Position numbers and translations under genes: made by a program
The notes under the pieces: model-generated
Databases searched by the model: none
Seen by the model: only the letters and a program-made list of their open reading frames with translations
What the model was told of the DNA's origin: nothing
NCBI GenBank assembly: GCA_020723285.1
Contig: DYJE01000015.1
Span: 38,190-102,189, forward strand
DNA length: 64,000 nucleotides
Direction of reading: 5' to 3'
From: Desulforapulum autotrophicum
GTDB taxonomy: Bacteria; Desulfobacterota; Desulfobacteria; Desulfobacterales; Desulfolunaceae
Shown here: in pieces, positions 62,371 through 64,000 of the stretch
Layout: every line of letters begins with the position of its first letter
Numbering within the stretch: the stretch's first letter is position 1

Positions 62371-62895
62371 ATGATCACGAAAAAACTGTTTGATGCGGTT
62401 ATCGCGCAGTACGCCCAGAACATCACCGGGCGTCACGGCCTTGCCCACTGGGCCAGGGTTCTTGAAAACGGGCGGAGGCTTGCGGCGGTCAACGGAGCCG
62501 AAATCCGGGTGGTGGAACTTTTCGCATTATTCCATGACGCCTGCCGCATCACCGAATCCAGGGACCCCGGCCATGGACAGCGTGGTGCCGACCTGGCGGC
62601 TTCGATGAGGGGACGTTACTTCGATCTTCCGGACCGGGATTTTGAACGGCTCTACGACGCCTGCGTCCGGCACACCGACGGAGAAACCGAAGCGGACCTC
62701 ACGGTCCGGACCTGCTGGGATTCGGACCGTCTGGACCTGGGCCGCGTGGACATCATGCCCGTCCCGGACAAACTCTGCACCGATGCGGCCAAAGATCCGG
62801 CCATGCTTGACTGGGCCATCCGGCGGAGCGTGGAAAACGTCGAACCCCTCCTGATCCGTGACGAATGGGGCGCATACGGCTATTTTAAAAACTGA
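62371..62895 (+). CDS. HD-domain protein
   Basis: A 174-aa metal-dependent phosphohydrolase-like protein. The His-Asp pattern is GLAHWARV...LFALFHDACR...with a later Asp at RYFDLPDRDF/WDSDRLDLGRVD. Substrate unknown. It may share an operon with the helicase 52 bases upstream. The 3' end overlaps the barrel gene by 11 bases in convergent orientation. Confidence 0.82.
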   Translation: MITKKLFDAVIAQYAQNITGRHGLAHWARVLENGRRLAAVNGAEIRVVELFALFHDACRITESRDPGHGQRGADLAASMRGRYFDLPDRDFERLYDACVRHTDGETEADLTVRTCWDSDRLDLGRVDIMPVPDKLCTDAAKDPAMLDWAIRRSVENVEPLLIRDEWGAYGYFKN

Positions 62896-63451
62896 GGGCC
62901 AGATGGGCCGTGTAATCCACGGCGGCCATGTCCGTGTCACCGATCTTTTTCCAGTCCGTGAACACGTAATGGGCGCAGATGTCAATGCTGATGAAGCTGC
63001 CGATGGGAAAACCGAGACCCGCGATGACCTGCCAGTACAGATCGGTCCATGCCGTGTCGTCTTCGGTTTTCACGTAGGTTTTAAGGGCTCCGGCCCCCAG
63101 GCGGTAGATCCGGTCTTTCAGGATCAGGTTGACCTGGGGGGTTATGAGGTATTCAAAGCGTTTGTCGTCCGGTTCGGGCATGTAACCCGCCCCCACCTGC
63201 CAGTACCCGATGCCGTCGTGAAATTCGTACATCAATTCATAAGAAAGGTCGTCTTTTTCCACAGGAAGTTCGGGAAGGCCGGGAAATTCATCGTGGAGCC
63301 GGGCGCCGCCTGAAAATTTACTCAGGGTTTCCGGTTCTTTCATGGTCCCGAATTTGGTTTTGTTCTCGAAAGCCCCTGCCGACAGCGCGGTAGAAAGGAT
63401 AAACAAAACGGCCAGAACCGCCATTTCCCCATGGATTGCTTTTTTTTTCAT
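62885..63451 (-). CDS. Small outer-membrane barrel-like protein
   Basis: A 188-aa secreted protein: signal peptide (AVLAVLFILSTALSAGA), then alternating strands such as SYELMYEFHDGIGYWQVGAGY and DLYWQVIAGLGFPIGSF and a final ALSF. It has the usual traits of an eight-stranded barrel of the OmpW/OmpA-type class but I do not recognise a family. Convergent with the HD gene. Confidence 0.65.
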   Translation of the reverse strand: MKKKAIHGEMAVLAVLFILSTALSAGAFENKTKFGTMKEPETLSKFSGGARLHDEFPGLPELPVEKDDLSYELMYEFHDGIGYWQVGAGYMPEPDDKRFEYLITPQVNLILKDRIYRLGAGALKTYVKTEDDTAWTDLYWQVIAGLGFPIGSFISIDICAHYVFTDWKKIGDTDMAAVDYTAHLALSF

Positions 63452-63612
63452 TAATCATCACCTTGGTGCCACAGTTTTTTTGCTCAATGACAGCCCCAAA
63501 CTGGGCCGGAAGTTTTTCTTAACACATCGGAACAGCCATTCAAAGAGCTTTCAAAACGTTTGTCCAAGTCCAACGCCGCCATCCTTCGGCATGCCCTTCG
63601 ATATTCTTACTT

Positions 63613-63660
63613 CAAGGATGGGGTCATGTGTCGGCTTTCGTGCCTCAAGCCGACCTACGA
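63613..63660. repeat. Dispersed palindromic repeat, copy 6
   Basis: CAAGGATGGGGTCATGTGTCGG, then CTTTCGTGCCTC, then AAGCCGACCTACGA. Nearly identical to the copy at 44484-44530 over about 46 bases. Confidence 0.85.
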
Positions 63661-63714
63661 GGGTCCGCCGCTCAGCCATCGCTCCACCATTCGACGTTGG
63701 ACGTTGAGCGTTGA

Positions 63715-63860
63715 TGGCGTCGTAAAAAGTCCCATATGCGGCGTAATAGTGTTTGGCCAGACACTCGACATACTATATGTATGCCTTCGCGCCTGGCCAA
63801 ACACTATGCCTTGCCTCTGGGCCTTTTTCCATAGCCATCGGGCGACTTTTTACGAGTCCA
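63715..63860. mobile_element. MITE-like nested palindrome, 146 bp
   Basis: Outer arms TGGCGTCGTAAAAAGTC (63715-63731) and GACTTTTTACGAGTCCA (63844-63860) are inverted repeats with 2 mismatches. Inner arms ATAGTGTTTGGCCAG (63746-63760) and CTGGCCAAACACTAT (63793-63807) are perfect. The centre CATACTATATGTATG is also palindromic. No transposase is inside. Confidence 0.75.
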
Positions 63861-64000
63861 TCAGCGTTGGACGTTCAAAACATTCATTCAGCACCATTGC
63901 CCGTTTCCATTTCCATCCGTCATCCTGCGGCATCCCCATTCACCATTCGATGTTGATGCCCATGTAAAAAGTCAGGAGCTCAACAAAGGACATAATTGTA

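Larger units (their letters stand above)
63452..64000. other. 549-base repeat-rich region without a supported gene
   Basis: Contains dispersed repeat copy 6 (63613-63660), the MITE-like palindrome (63715-63860) and several stretches such as TTGGACGTTGAGCGTTGATGG that recur on the other side as an inverted copy. Reading frames here are long but repeat-derived and are not credible genes. Confidence 0.6.

Noticed and set aside
63342..63967. Long plus-strand readings at the right end
   Set aside because: They read through the barrel gene's antisense and several repeats; there is no binding site or domain.
1..64000. tRNA, rRNA or CRISPR arrays
   Set aside because: Looked for cloverleaf T-loop strings and regular short spacers by eye and found none; short repeats here are not regularly spaced.

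Overview
The window looks like chromosome from an anaerobic, Gram-negative deltaproteobacterium (Desulfobacterota, probably near the Desulfobacteraceae). This is inferred from gene types: a deltaproteobacterial-type RdgC, a MerR-TetR fusion regulator, a fused CoA-transferase with EtfBA and an ACAD10/11-like dehydrogenase, several lipoproteins and outer-membrane barrels, and many hybrid kinases. No rRNA, tRNA, CRISPR array or complete IS element was seen. Genus and species cannot be set from this sequence alone.

Layout. 1-6.9 kb: rdgC (cut by the left edge), a lytic transglycosylase, thyX, an M6 metalloprotease with two P domains, rapZ and a tandem UspA protein. 7-10.4 kb: a beta-helix lipoprotein, then a porin and a PstS-like protein. 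10.5-18.1 kb: a minus-strand chemosensory operon cheA-cheW-cheB-cheR plus a HEAT-repeat/receiver protein. 18.5-23.8 kb: CcdA and thioredoxin, RecQ, and a lipoprotein. 23.9-31.3 kb: a second signalling operon (giant kinase with three receivers, CheR, CheB, hybrid kinase). 31.6-34.6 kb: DeoR regulator, HAD hydrolase and three small AT-rich, possibly acquired genes. 34.6-38.5 kb: a repeat lipoprotein, an orphan lipase chaperone, and a small protein with BirA. 38.5-44.3 kb: a MerR-TetR regulator facing an RND transporter, an outer-membrane barrel and a LolA-like protein. 44.6-56.9 kb: an acyl-CoA catabolism region. 57-60.7 kb: CheY, CheX, two PilZ proteins and an HD-GYP regulator. 60.9-64 kb: an SF2 helicase, an HD protein, a small barrel and a repeat-rich end.

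How the genes work together. The 44.6-56.9 kb region pairs a stand-alone APH-type kinase with an ACAD10/11-like dehydrogenase. Together with SDR, enoyl-CoA hydratase, EtfAB and CoA-transferase genes this suggests catabolism of 4-hydroxy- or 4-oxo-acyl-CoAs through a phosphorylated intermediate, resembling the Pseudomonas lva pathway and the human ACAD10/11 fusions. Two chemosensory-type operons without any visible receptor, and a CheY/CheX/PilZ/HD-GYP cluster, make this a dense signalling neighbourhood. The MerR-TetR/RND region has two good sigma70-like promoters and a palindromic operator between divergent genes, so its control can be read directly.

The intergenic DNA carries a family of short palindromic repeats (six copies), two large palindromic MITE-like elements in opposite orientation around one SDR gene, and a third unrelated MITE-like palindrome near the right end.
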